Assembly: GCF_003236175.1 (NCBI RefSeq)
Contig: NZ_QKTW01000011.1
Coordinates: 62,001-126,000 of the forward strand
Source of the DNA: Taibaiella soli
Lineage (GTDB): Bacteria > Bacteroidota > Bacteroidia > Chitinophagales > Chitinophagaceae
Direction: 5' to 3'
DNA length: 64,000 nucleotides
The notes under the pieces are model-generated. The model was given only the letters and a program-made list of their open reading frames with translations. It made no database searches and had not been told where the DNA came from. This document shows, piece after piece, positions 8,951 to 20,000 of the stretch; positions within the stretch are counted from its first letter, which is position 1; every line of letters begins with the position of its first letter. The translations under genes and the position numbers were made by a program.

Positions 8951-9883
8951 TCAGACGATTTTAATAGCCTGAAGGTTTCTTTGAATCCCTTGCCATTTAC
9001 TTCTTTTAAGAGGGGAATTTTTGAAGATACGACGAAAGGATTCATCGGTCATTTCCTGCCATTGACTGGTGGAAAGATTAAGAATTTCAGGAACTGGTGT
9101 GAACGCAGGTTCGTGGTTCGGTTTTGCGAAGCGATTCCATGGACATACATCCTGGCATACATCACAGCCAAACATCCAGCCATCCATTTTTGAATGAAAC
9201 TCATCAGGAATGAGCGCGTCTTTTAATTCAATCGTGAGATAAGAAATACATTTGCTGCCGTCGACTAATGAGGGTGATACAATAGCGCCTGTAGGACAAG
9301 CATCCAGACAACGCGTGCAACTACCGCAATGATCTGTAGTAAAAGGAGCATCAGGTTGTAATTCCAGATCGGTGATCAATGTTGCAATAAAAAAGAAAGA
9401 ACCGTTTTTCTTCGTCAGCAAATTACCATTCTTCCCTACCCAACCTAAACCTGTCCGCACAGCCCAACTACGTTCCAATACTGGCGCACTGTCTACAAAA
9501 CCCCGCCCGTCTACCTCACCGATATTGGCACGAATAAAATCCAGCAGCTCATTGAGCTTTTCGCGAATGACGTAATGATAATCGATACCCCATGAATATT
9601 TAGCAATCTTTGGCGCATCTCGTTGTTGTTCTTCCGAAGGAAAATAATTCATCAATAAAGTGACCACAGACTTTGCGCCTGGCACGAGTTTGCGCGGATC
9701 AACACGGAGGTCAAAATGATTTTCCATGTATTGCATCTTGCCGTGAAAACCTTTACTTAACCAACTTTCCAACTTACGGGCATCCTCATCGAGCCGTTGG
9801 GCCACAGCAATGCCACAGGATTCAAAACCCAAACGGGCTGCTTCCTGCTTAATTATTATGCTATGTTTTTCTGCCAGTGACAC
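8951..9883 (-). CDS. queG: Epoxyqueuosine reductase QueG
   Basis: QueG reduces epoxyqueuosine to queuosine in tRNA, the last step of that wobble-base modification, using cobalamin and two [4Fe-4S] clusters. The 310-aa protein has the family N-terminal region, the DSAPVLER motif (131-138) with the catalytic Asp131, and two cysteine clusters: C186, C189, C192, C196 (CGSCTRCLDACP) and C240, C243, C247 (CDVCQDVCP). It is the last gene of a minus-strand operon, three bases after yigZ. The short C-terminus (about 40 residues after the last cluster) lacks the extra HEAT-like repeat region of some relatives. Confidence 0.94.
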   Translation of the reverse strand: MSLAEKHSIIIKQEAARLGFESCGIAVAQRLDEDARKLESWLSKGFHGKMQYMENHFDLRVDPRKLVPGAKSVVTLLMNYFPSEEQQRDAPKIAKYSWGIDYHYVIREKLNELLDFIRANIGEVDGRGFVDSAPVLERSWAVRTGLGWVGKNGNLLTKKNGSFFFIATLITDLELQPDAPFTTDHCGSCTRCLDACPTGAIVSPSLVDGSKCISYLTIELKDALIPDEFHSKMDGWMFGCDVCQDVCPWNRFAKPNHEPAFTPVPEILNLSTSQWQEMTDESFRRIFKNSPLKRSKWQGIQRNLQAIKIV

Positions 9884-9886
9884 GTT

Positions 9887-10504
9887 TTAAGCTTCGTCTT
9901 TAATTGGTTTAATCGTTACACCTCTGATTTCCGACAGTCGCTGTAAATATTGCGCCGCATGTACTTTAGGAATACCCGCCTGCACCATACAAAACAGCTG
10001 CAGATCTTGTTTATAAATAGTGGCTTCGCTCTGGCGCAACAGATACATTACTTCACCCATCGTCGGATAGTCGAATGAAAATTCATATTTTTCCTCTACC
10101 CATTTTTCAATAACAGGTTTATCTTCTAACGCCATTGACGTTGCTGTTTTATAAGCATTGATCAATCCCGGCACACCCAGCAAAGTTCCGCCAAAATATC
10201 GAACCACCACTACCATCACGTTTGTCAATCCGGCGCTGTCGATCTGTCCAAGAATTGGTCTGCCAGCGCTGCCCGACGGTTCCCCATCATCGCTGGCGCG
10301 GAATAATTTCCCATCAATACCGATACGAAAAGCGAGGCAATGGTGCACCGCCTTCGGGTGTTCTTTTTTGAGGAACTGTAATTTTTCCTTTACATCCTGC
10401 GTACTGAAAACAGGCCATGCATATGCCAGAAACTTGCTGCCTCTGTCTTTAAATTCAGCGGTAGCAGGTTCCGCCAGTGTTTTATATTTATCAGGGTGTG
10501 ACAT
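9887..10504 (-). CDS. YigZ/IMPACT family protein (UPF0029)
   Basis: A 205-aa member of the YigZ/IMPACT family. Bacterial members have an RNase PH/EF-G domain IV-like fold and may act around translation, but the exact role is not settled. The family core is clear: HCLAFRIGIDGKLFRASDD and GEPSGSAGRPIL, then VMVVVVRYFGGTLLGVPGLI. A C-terminal domain of about 70 residues follows. The start ATG overlaps the stop of the preceding transporter by one base (TAATG), which indicates translational coupling, and queG follows after three bases. Confidence 0.9.
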   Translation of the reverse strand: MSHPDKYKTLAEPATAEFKDRGSKFLAYAWPVFSTQDVKEKLQFLKKEHPKAVHHCLAFRIGIDGKLFRASDDGEPSGSAGRPILGQIDSAGLTNVMVVVVRYFGGTLLGVPGLINAYKTATSMALEDKPVIEKWVEEKYEFSFDYPTMGEVMYLLRQSEATIYKQDLQLFCMVQAGIPKVHAAQYLQRLSEIRGVTIKPIKDEA

Positions 10505-11367
10505 TATGAAAAAGCGATCAATAAGATGGAAACAACAGATAGAATAAGTCCGGCAATACGCATTGGCGTTACTTTTTCCCGGAATAATAAAATAGCGGCA
10601 GCAGTTGAAGCTACAACAGTTCCTATATTATTAGCAGGAATAGATGCCGAACTAGGCAAAAAATCGCTGTGCAGCATCCGGATAAAAACATAAATCGAGA
10701 AATAATTGGGTACCCCTAAACAAATGCCCAGCCAAAGGTTTTTCCAGGCAAGTTTCGATTTGCCGGTTACAAGTTTTACCAATACTATTAATGTGCCGAT
10801 AGTGCCTGCAACTGCAAACAAATGTGACGTAAAAGAAGCTTGTGACGCCGGTGTGGTCAGATAATTACGTTCGGCATATTTTACAAACGTATCCAGAAAG
10901 CCACTGAGAAAAAATAACACAATCAACCAGGACATGTTGCCGTTTCTGCCCTCTTCCTTGGGTTGTCTGACGGTCATGTATACCGCAGGAAACGACAAGA
11001 TGATTCCTGCTATTTTCAGAAAACTGCTTTTCTCATGATAGCCAAACAAAGAAACAATTACAGGAATGACCAGCGACAATTTATTGGTAACTGTAGTAGC
11101 TGTGATACCATCTGTTTTGGTGCAGTAAGCCATCAGATTAAAGACGGTAATAAAACCGCCACCAAGCATAACAGCCCATATAAACCAGGGCTGGTGCACA
11201 CTTTCAGAAGAGATCGATAAACCTCCTTCGAAAATGCTTCCGGTTACGACACAAGTCCAATAGTTGACTACAATAGTTTGCAGCGCATCTACCTTAAGCT
11301 TTTGGAAAATCTTTAGCAGTACGAAAATGTAGGTATTCAGCAGTATGGTCAGCAGCAGAAATATCAT
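10504..11367 (-). CDS. EamA/DMT-superfamily transporter
   Basis: A 287-aa integral membrane protein with about ten hydrophobic helices in two similar halves, the architecture of drug/metabolite exporters of the EamA family. Helix 1 starts at the N-terminus without a signal peptide. The second half contains the typical SIPANNIGTVVASTAAAILLF segment and ends with the FREKVTPMRIAGLILSVVSI signature. The substrate cannot be told. It sits between ribD (8 bases upstream) and yigZ (1-base overlap), so it is part of the same transcript. A metabolite linked to riboflavin is possible but unsupported. Confidence 0.88.
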   Translation of the reverse strand: MIFLLLTILLNTYIFVLLKIFQKLKVDALQTIVVNYWTCVVTGSIFEGGLSISSESVHQPWFIWAVMLGGGFITVFNLMAYCTKTDGITATTVTNKLSLVIPVIVSLFGYHEKSSFLKIAGIILSFPAVYMTVRQPKEEGRNGNMSWLIVLFFLSGFLDTFVKYAERNYLTTPASQASFTSHLFAVAGTIGTLIVLVKLVTGKSKLAWKNLWLGICLGVPNYFSIYVFIRMLHSDFLPSSASIPANNIGTVVASTAAAILLFREKVTPMRIAGLILSVVSILLIAFS

Positions 11368-11375
11368 AGTTCAGT

Positions 11376-12440
11376 TTATAGTGGCATTCCGTTCACATAC
11401 GGATAAGCAGAAGATTGGTTGACATAAACATTCAGCTGATCGTCTTCGAGATCGGTTTTAGCAGCGAGTGCTGCATTTTTCAATAAAGGTGCAGCTATGC
11501 CGTCAGAGATGGATTTCGCTGCGGTAAATATGCGTGCTTCATCCCAAAGACCCGCGTCAATAAAGCTTTTGAGCAGTGCAGGACCGCCTTCTATAATAAT
11601 GGACAATTTATTTACCGCATGTAATTTATTCATCAACGCCTGCAAATCGTTACCCGATTGCTTTATATAATGAACCTTGTCGTCCACTTCCTCCTTTTGT
11701 TCATTCAACACCCAGGTCGGAACCGTTTGGTCGAACAAAAAATGAGATGAAGGCAGTCGCAACATTCGATCCGTAACAATGCGCAATGGCTGGTTACCTT
11801 TCCAGTGGCGTGATGTAAGCTGCGGATTATCGCTTAGTGCCGTTTGATAGCCAACCATGATGGCAGCCTCTTCTGTGCGCCATTTATGCACGAGCTGCAT
11901 GCTGTGCCGATTACTCAGCTGCAAACGACTTTTATCTGCCGGTGCTATAAACCCATTTGCCGACTGTGCCCATTTCAGAATAATATAGGGACGTTTTTGT
12001 GTGTGAAAGCAATAAAAGCGGCGATTGAGCCATTTACCTTCATCATCCAGCACACCGGTGATAGCCTCTATATTATTGGAACGAAGAATATCGATCCCTC
12101 TGCCGCCCACTTTTTCAAACGGATCAACATTGGCGATGATCACTTTTTTTACTTTTTCCTGAACGATGCGCAACGAGCAGGGCGGTGTTTTGCCATAATG
12201 TGCACAGGGTTCCAGGCTCACATACATGATACTTTGAGGAATTAAATGCCTGTCTGCGGGTGCAACGCTTTCAAAACAATTAACTTCTGCATGTGCCTGA
12301 CCGTATATACGATGCCAACCTTCGCCGATTACCCGGCCTTTATGTACAAGCACAGCGCCGACCATCGGATTGGGTGCGGTATGGCCTTTCGCCAACTGTG
12401 CCAATTCCAGGCAACGCTTCATAAAAAGTTCGTGATTCAC
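11376..12440 (-). CDS. ribD: Bifunctional riboflavin biosynthesis deaminase/reductase RibD
   Basis: RibD carries out the second and third steps of riboflavin synthesis: deamination of the pyrimidine from GTP cyclohydrolase II, then NADPH-dependent reduction of the ribosyl chain. Residues 1-145 form the zinc cytidine-deaminase-like domain with HAE (50-52) and PCAHYGKTPPC (78-88), giving His50, Cys79 and Cys88 as zinc ligands and Glu52 as the proton shuttle. Residues ~147-354 form the DHFR-like reductase domain (PYIILKWAQSANGFIA at its start, IIEGGPALLKSFI near the end). It is the first gene of the ribD-eamA-yigZ-queG operon. Upstream lies a 508-bp gap with a dispersed repeat. Confidence 0.94.
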   Translation of the reverse strand: MNHELFMKRCLELAQLAKGHTAPNPMVGAVLVHKGRVIGEGWHRIYGQAHAEVNCFESVAPADRHLIPQSIMYVSLEPCAHYGKTPPCSLRIVQEKVKKVIIANVDPFEKVGGRGIDILRSNNIEAITGVLDDEGKWLNRRFYCFHTQKRPYIILKWAQSANGFIAPADKSRLQLSNRHSMQLVHKWRTEEAAIMVGYQTALSDNPQLTSRHWKGNQPLRIVTDRMLRLPSSHFLFDQTVPTWVLNEQKEEVDDKVHYIKQSGNDLQALMNKLHAVNKLSIIIEGGPALLKSFIDAGLWDEARIFTAAKSISDGIAAPLLKNAALAAKTDLEDDQLNVYVNQSSAYPYVNGMPL

Positions 12441-12524
12441 GGTGCAAAGATACGGCGTCCTCTAACTCATCCAAAGCAACTAGCGCTTATACATAACTTC
12501 TGTAGCGTTGCATTCCTCGTTGTC

Positions 12525-12787
12525 TGTCACTTTTTGCTTGAACAAAAAGTAACCAAAAATTCAAGGCTGAAGGAAACTACTGCTAATCCCTACACTTCGT
12601 TCAGGACGACGAAGGCATACAGCTGTTGCGAGGTACGACGTGGCAATCTAAAGCTTACTATTAAGCATCTGCTTGATTCCCGGCAAATCTACATCTCGTC
12701 GTAACAATTCTCATTACCATCATAATTGCTTTACGCTATCTGCATTTCATTTCTTTACGCCGAGTTTCCTTAGGCCGGAGGTATGGC
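12525..12787. repeat. Dispersed ~220-260 bp noncoding repeat, copy A
   Basis: This lies in the 508-bp gap between the divergent ribD and prmC genes. It starts with a short hairpin-forming phrase (TGTCACTTTTTGCTTGAAC, then AAAAAGTAACC), continues through GGCATACAGCTGTTG and AAAGCTTACTATTA, and ends with CATCATAATTGCTTTACGC, TGCATTTCATTTCTT and ACGCCGAGTTTCCTTAGGCC. The same order of phrases recurs at 57391-57610, and a shortened form at 13803-13890. No protein-coding content is evident. Confidence 0.8.
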
Positions 12788-12936
12788 GTAAATTCATGTT
12801 TAGTATGGTACAAAGATACGGCCTTATCGAACTCATCCAAAGGAGGAGCACTTCCAGCGAGAGCAACTTACCCCCAACCCTGAAGGGGAGTTAGCGCGAG
12901 GTTTCACAAATTCACCATTGGCCATTCACCATTGCT

Positions 12937-12944
12937 TATTTTTG
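12937..12944 (+). promoter_or_regulatory. Putative -7 box of prmC
   Basis: TATTTTTG fits TAnnTTTG and ends four bases before the prmC ATG, so a transcript from it would be leaderless. The upstream ATTG at 12917-12920 could be a -33 element at a spacing of 16, which is short. Confidence 0.35.
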
Positions 12945-12948
12945 CTGC

Positions 12949-13821
12949 ATGACCATAAACGAAGCTTTTTACAGCTTGAAGCAGGACCTGCAGGCTATCT
13001 ATGATGCCCAGGAAGCTGCAGCTATTGCACATGAGGTGTTGTTTACCTTAACTGGCTTGGAGAAAATGGAACGGTTAGCGAAGAAGGATACACCATTGAC
13101 AAGTGAGCAGCGGACTAAATTTGAGGATGTTGCAGCGGCATTGAAGAAAGGCGAACCCATGCAATATGCTTTGGGTGAGGCATGGTTTATGGGCCGGTCA
13201 TTCTATGTAAATAATGCTGTGCTGATACCACGGCCGGAAACGGAAGAATTAGTCGATTGGATCATCAAAGACCAAAAGAATAAAACAGACAATATTTCTG
13301 TTCTTGATATTGGTACCGGCAGTGGCTGCATTCCGATCAGTCTGCAATTGGCTTTACGGGATGCAGATGTGAGTTCGATGGATGTGAGCGCCGACGCACT
13401 CAGTGTGGCAAAACGCAATGCAACTACATTGGGGGCAGGTGTTCATTTCTACGAAAATAATTTTCTGAATACGGATACCTGGAATGGTTTTCCAAAATAT
13501 GATATCATAGTTTCCAATCCACCTTACATTCCGGAATCGGATAAGGAAACAATGCATAGTAATGTAAAAGACCATGAACCATCATTGGCATTGTTCGTTC
13601 CGAACGATGATGCGTTGCTGTTCTACCGGAATATTGCTGATTTTGGCCGCACTCATTTAACCGAGAACGGCATTGTTTATTGCGAATTACATTTAGAATA
13701 TGCGCAGGCTACGCAACAATTATTCGAAGAAAAAGGCTATAAAAATGTGGAGATCCGGAAGGATATGCATGGAAATTGGCGCATGTTGCGTGCGGAGTAT
13801 CTGTCACTTTGCTCATCATAG
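12949..13821 (+). CDS. prmC: Release factor N5-glutamine methyltransferase PrmC
   Basis: PrmC methylates the glutamine of the GGQ motif in peptide-chain release factors, using SAM in the cytoplasm. At 290 aa it has a helical N-terminal domain (residues ~1-90), the family motif VLIPRPETEELVDW (91-104), SAM motif I VLDIGTGSGCI (118-128) and the substrate-binding SNPPYI (189-194). It is divergent from the ribD operon. Copies of one dispersed repeat stand on both sides; the last codons (Leu-Ser-Leu-Cys-Ser-Ser) lie in the CTGTCACTTTG start of the downstream copy, so the native C-terminus may have been altered. Confidence 0.94.
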   Translation: MTINEAFYSLKQDLQAIYDAQEAAAIAHEVLFTLTGLEKMERLAKKDTPLTSEQRTKFEDVAAALKKGEPMQYALGEAWFMGRSFYVNNAVLIPRPETEELVDWIIKDQKNKTDNISVLDIGTGSGCIPISLQLALRDADVSSMDVSADALSVAKRNATTLGAGVHFYENNFLNTDTWNGFPKYDIIVSNPPYIPESDKETMHSNVKDHEPSLALFVPNDDALLFYRNIADFGRTHLTENGIVYCELHLEYAQATQQLFEEKGYKNVEIRKDMHGNWRMLRAEYLSLCSS

Positions 13822-13890
13822 CAATTCTTACAACCATCATAATTACTGACGCGCTGCATTTCATTTTTTAACGCCGGCGTTTCCTTAGGC
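13803..13890. repeat. Dispersed repeat, shortened copy B
   Basis: It begins inside the last codons of prmC with TGTCACTTT and keeps only the right half of the repeat: CAATTCTTACAACCATCATA, CTGCATTTCATTTTTTAACG and CGTTTCCTTAGGC. The middle part of copies A and C is missing. It is in the same orientation as copy A. Confidence 0.75.
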
Positions 13891-13929
13891 AGAAAGTGTT
13901 ATGCAAGCCCCTCTTATCTATTTTTTTTC

Positions 13930-13976
13930 GCAAAACAAAGAAAGGGAATAAGCACATTGGCTTATTCCCTTTCTTG
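13930..13976 (-). terminator. Terminator of the 2340-aa surface protein gene
   Basis: A perfect 16-bp stem (AAGAAAGGGAATAAGC, loop ACATTG, then its complement) with a T-rich tract following on the minus strand. The core GGGAATAAGC/GCTTATTCCC is shared with the terminator of the upstream paralogue at 21493-21524. Confidence 0.9.
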
Positions 13977-14005
13977 TATTTCGACATATCAACGTATTAA
14001 CTTTA

Positions 14006-17000
14006 TCAACGCGAAGCCTTAACCAGTTTTTCGATTTTTATGAGGACATCATTTTCATCGAGTACACGGATCATGTAAACGCCGTCTGTGTAGTTGGAAA
14101 TATCTATCTGTTTCGCCTTTTTCACATAGTCAAGCACACGGCCGTCTACCGCGCAAAGCGCAACGTTCACATCTTTCGGCGCATCGATGTACACTTTAGA
14201 AGAAGATGGATTCGGATAGATTTTCACCATTTCTGCTTTCACGGTTTCAATACCAAGGAACTGAATGCTGGCAATTGCAGACATCGTCGGACAACCATTT
14301 GGTGCAGTTCCCAGCACGGTGTAGTAACCGTCTTGTTCCACTGTATAGCTGGCATTGGTAGCACCTGGAATCGGTGTGTTATTCAAATACCATTGATAAG
14401 CAGTAAAACCAGAAGTGCTCAGCGTTGTACCACTAATCGAGATGATCGGGTACATCAGCGGCAGCACCGTTACTACCTGATTAAGAGAAATGCCGGAACA
14501 ACCATTTGGCGTTGTCACACGAACCGTATAAGTACCTGCCTGCGATACTACAGTGTAGTCTGAATTAGTCGCACCATAAATAAGAGTACTGTTTTTGTAC
14601 CATTGATAAGTGTAACCTATTCCCGTCGTAACAGAAAGCGTTACGCTGCTGCCTTCGCAGACAGCCAATGAGCCTGTGTGCGCAACGACTGTATTGGGCG
14701 CAACAAACGTAGTAATCGTAACCGCAGTTGTTGATGTAGCGGTACATCCCGCTGGTGTTGTTACTTCCACCGTATAACTACCCGGCGTATTTGTCGAATA
14801 GATCTGACCATTTGCACCAGCAATAGCATTGCCATTCAGGTACCATTGGTAAACATAACCGGTTCCGCCCGGAGCTTGCAACACAGCCGTATCATTCGTA
14901 CAAATAGTTGTAGCGGTTAACGGAGTGATCGTTGCAACCGGTATCGGGTATGCCGTTACATTCACCGGCGATGAAGTGTTCGAACAAGTACCATTTGACG
15001 CGGTTACAGTATATGCACCGGTCTGGGTTGCCGTATAACTTGCATTGGTAGCACCAGAAATTACGTTGCCGTTTTCTTTCCAGATATAAGTAAGTCCGGT
15101 AGCCGGCGATGCAGTCAAGGTTACACTGCCGCCTTCACAAAATCCTGTAGGACCGCTTGCTGCAGTAGTAACTGTTGGCAATGGATTTACCGTAATCACC
15201 ACACTGTTTGATGTAGTGGTACAAGCACCATTATTTACATCGACCGTGTAGGTGCCTGCCAATGACACATGGTACATACTGTTCGTTGCACCGGCAATAG
15301 ACACACCATTACGTTTCCATACATAAGAAAGACCTGCACCCACATTAGCTACCAGCAGTGCACTATCCCCCTGACAGAATGTAGTGTTACCAAATACAGA
15401 AACCGTAGCCGTAGGCGGTGCCAATACTGTAACATTTACAGCAGTAGAAGTAGCACTACAACTATTACTGGTTACCGTTACGGTATACGCTCCGGTAGTG
15501 GTAGCTGTATAGCTGGCTGTAGTAGCACCAGTGATGTTAGTACCATTGCGTTTCCAGACATACGTAAGACCTGTGCCAGTGTTGGCATTCAGCACTACGC
15601 TGCCGCCAGTGCAAAAGCTAGTTGCTCCCGCGGCTGTAGCTGTAGCCGTAGGTAAAGGTGTTACCGTAATTACCGTTGCTGCGGAAGTTGCGGAACAATT
15701 GAGGCTGGTTGCCACCACGGTATAATTACCTGCAGCCGTTGCTGTATAAGTATTAGCAGTAGCGCCAGTAATAGCCGCGCCATTCAACTGCCATTGATAA
15801 GTATAACCTGTGCCGGCGCCCGCTGTAAGCACAATATTATTGCCTGCACAAATTGTTGTCGCGGCAGATGGCGTAATCGTTGCTGTCGGCAAAGGATTAA
15901 CAGTCACTGTTACAGTAGGTGCTGTTGTGGTACAACCATTGTATGTAATCGTTGGCGTGTACGTTGTTGTTGACGTAGGCGTTACTGGCTGCGGGTTAGC
16001 CGTGCCGATAACGGTTGCGCCATTAGCCCAGGAAACATTCGCCGCGTAAGTACCAATGAGCTGAATATTATCAATCAGCCAGCCATAGTAGAACACCGAT
16101 CCATCGGTTGTATAACGGAAGCGAACTTTAAACTGCGTGCTGGTCATTGCAGCGGCAGGAATATTGATCGTTTCATTTTGCCACAGAGAATTGGTTGGTG
16201 TTGCAGTTGCACTGCTGAGCGTGCTGGTCCAGTTGGAATAGCTTAGTGTAGAGAAAGATACCACGGAATTAAACAAGGTACCTGTTCCTGCATAACTTGA
16301 AGTCGGGAATGAAGTCCAGGTAGTTCCGCCGTCCGTAGAGTATTGCACATAGCCATAATCATAAGAGCTGGAACTTCCTTCAAGTGCTGCAATCTGAGAG
16401 AATGTCAATTTCGCGGAAGAATATTGCGTAAGGTTGATCGATGTTGCAGAAGACAAACTTACATCTGCACTGGCTGAAGCAGTATTAAACAATACAGAAC
16501 TGCTTCCCTGTGCAAAATAAGTGGTGTTTTGCGTTGCCGTTGGCGTACCAGATACAGAACCTGTGACGAAAGTTGTAAGCGGGAATGAAGCGCTTTCAAA
16601 TGTTTCCGTAAAGAACGGCGCCGTAATGGAAGCCTTCAGAGAATCCGCATCGCCTGCGCAAATGGTAGGTTTTGTTGCCGATGTTGCCAATGGCGTGTTG
16701 GCAAATGTATTAATCACATTTACCGTTACCGAAGAAACAGCCGTACATGTAGCATCGGAACCAGTTACTGTGTACACATAAGTTCCTGCAGCAGTTGGTG
16801 TCACCGTAATATTCTGACCTGTAGTACCTGTTGCCGGAATATTGCTACCCGTTGTCGGATTTGCTGTCCATTTGTACGTATAAGTATTGGTGGTGCCGTT
16901 TTTTACTGTTGAAAGATTTACCGGGCTACCCAGACAAATATTTGGCGGTGTAAAACTGCCATTTGCTTTTGCATTGATAGAATCCGGAATTGTCACTGTT

Positions 17001-20000
17001 GCAGTTACCGCAACACGCGCACTTTCGCAAAGGCCAGAAGAGTCGACTACGTAGAATGTAGTCGTCGTGCCAATAACACCCGTATAAGTATTACCACCTC
17101 TCTGCAATAATGTGCCGCCTGTAGCAGCGCTATACCATTTGTAAATTCCTGTACCACCAGATACAGATACCGTAGGTACACCGACACCACATTGTGTAGT
17201 ATTGGTAACCGTTGGCGAAGCAGGAAGCGGTGTTACTGTTACCTGAATTGCATTAGAAGTAATCGTACAGTTATTCACGTCTTTTACAGTAGCCGTATAG
17301 CTGGTAGTAGACGCCGGCGTAACTGTGAGCGGTGATGTAATACCTACAACACTTGATCCGTTTGACCAGGAATAGGTTAAGTTACCTTTATTACCTGTGA
17401 GGACCATCTTTGGTCTTGCAGATACCGTACCTGTGTTAGAAGTATTACCACACATCGTTGCAACTGATGTGTTATCTGCTCTGTAATAAGCCTCCGCGAT
17501 AAAGGAAGTATTATCATACTTAACTTCACTTGCAGTACCGCCAGTGTTGTTATTACTCCAACATACCTGCACTACAATGTTTGAAGTACCATCCCAGGTA
17601 AACGGCGCCGTAAATGCGTAAGTATTGATCCCCACAACCGGTGTTGCGCTTGTATTGTAAACCTGTTGCAAACCAGAAAGATTAAAACCAGCACTCAGGT
17701 CAGTGTTGGTTGTCTGAAGCATATTGATTGCAAAACCCGCATAGGTAGTACCAACCGATGTCACGTCGAAAGCCAGCGCGGTAAAATCACCCGGAGCGAA
17801 TCCTGCAGCAGTAAGCTCTGAAGCTCTGATCATGTACTGACCTTTATAACCGCCGTAGTAGTGGCTGAACGGGCTCACGTAGTTACCACTGGAACCGCCG
17901 CTACCGGAAGTCGTAAGCGCACCTGCGCCAACGACCGAAGGTGCCGGCACATTTACTTTTAATACTGACGGGCTACCAGCGCACACAGTTGCCAGCGTTG
18001 CAGAAGCCGTAGCGGTAAGGCCCAGCATTGGCGCATCACTATAAGAAGTGCCAGTTGATGTTTTAGTAAATGAACCGTCGTAAACTAACACACTCCAGGT
18101 AACAACTGCATTTCCAGGAGTTGCAGCGGGAATGGTAGCTGTCCAGTTGGAAGTGGTTGTGGTACTGCCACCGGTCATTGTGATCGGCGTTTGTGCTGTG
18201 CCATTAAATGCATAAGTCAGCGTTACAGAAGTAATCGACCCACCGGGAGCAGGTGATACATTGGCCGTAACAGTATGTGCCGACGCCTCACATTGTGTGC
18301 CCGGCGCTACGGCGATGGTATTGATAGACGGCGTTAATGGCGTACCATTAAATTCATCGGCGCCAATATCCGGAGCAGTACCGGTACCTGTATAACCAGG
18401 GTTACCTTGTCTGATATCCCCGTCGTAATCATCCGTAATACCGCTTACGTTTGCACCTCCACTTTCTGCGTATGTACTGGTGCCTGCTGCAAAATGCAGA
18501 TAGTTAGCCGCACTGCCGGTAGTACTTGCAAAGTTTGGATTTTCAGTAACAGAGAAGGTATCTCTTGCATTGCCGATATATGATTTGTACCCGGCCAATG
18601 TTTGTTGTCCGTTCGTTGCAGATGCGGATGCTCCTTCACCATAAATCAAATGATTGGCGGCAGCAGTACCTGCATAAAACAGGTTATTATTGGACACATT
18701 CTGATACGCTGAACCCGGAGCAGCGGTATAACGAAAAGCGGCAGAATAGCCACTTGTAGCGCCCGGAGTAGAATTATTAACCAGAATATTATTACGTGAA
18801 GTAACAGACGGAGAAGTGGAGGAAACATACAACGCACTACTACCAAATGTAGCGCCAGAGCTGGTTGCGCTGAGATAAACAGTGTTATTGTACACATTCG
18901 CAGCATTCACGCTGCTAATATAAATACCTACTACTGCATTCGGATCCGTTGCTGCAGGCGCTTTGATGTCGCCTACCAGGTTGTTGTAAATCGTATGCGT
19001 TGCACTTGATGATGCATAGATACCATAGGCCTTTCCACCCGCATTGGTCGCACTAAAATCGTATACCTTGTTTTTGTAGGCATTGGTTACGGCACCACTG
19101 GCGCTTGCATTCAGGTAAATACCGTAAATCGAATTCGCGCCAGACGTTGAAATGGTATTGATGATATTCGAATACACATTCGCATTGATTGTGCTGCCAC
19201 TACCTGCAAATATTGGATATAGATCGCCCCCGGTACTGATATTATTGATGGTATCATTATTAATATTCACCACATTGCCGTAAGTATTGTAGATCATATA
19301 AGCGGATCCCGATCCTAATGTCAGATTGGTAAACTTATTGCCAGTGTAGTTTACACTCTGCGACGATGAAGTGGTGGAATGCAATCCATAAAAAAGCCCG
19401 CTGCCACTTGAGGTAATGTTGTTAAACGTATTGTATGACAGCGTTGCCGTACCATTACCACCACCGTTGTTGTAGTGACCATAAAAGTTGCCACCTAGCG
19501 TCGAAGCCCTGGACAGATTGTTGAATTTATTATTCTGAACGCTGTATGAAGGCGTACTGTTATTGTTGTAGATAAAATAAACATCGCCCGAAGTATTCAT
19601 ATTGGTACAGTTCTGGAATGTATTACCGTTGATGGTAAATGTTCCGGTCATTGTACTACTGTTATAAATAAAGTATTGCGTACCGGTATTTACTGTACTG
19701 CCATAAGCCGCTCCCGAAAACGTATTATTGTTGATGCTCAGATTGGCCGGAGCGTCATTGTTGTAAATACCCTGAAAACTGCCATTTGCGGTTGTAACTG
19801 AGTTACCGCTGAATGTGTTATTGTTCACATTTACCGCTGTGGCTGTAGAACTTACATAAATACCATACAAAGAACCACTGCTTGATGTAGCAAAAGCACT
19901 GTTTTGAATTGTGTTATTAACGACATTCACCGTATTGCTGTTGGCAGAATTACCTGCCTCCATATCAATCGCATAAATGCTTTGCGAGCTGCCGCCACCA

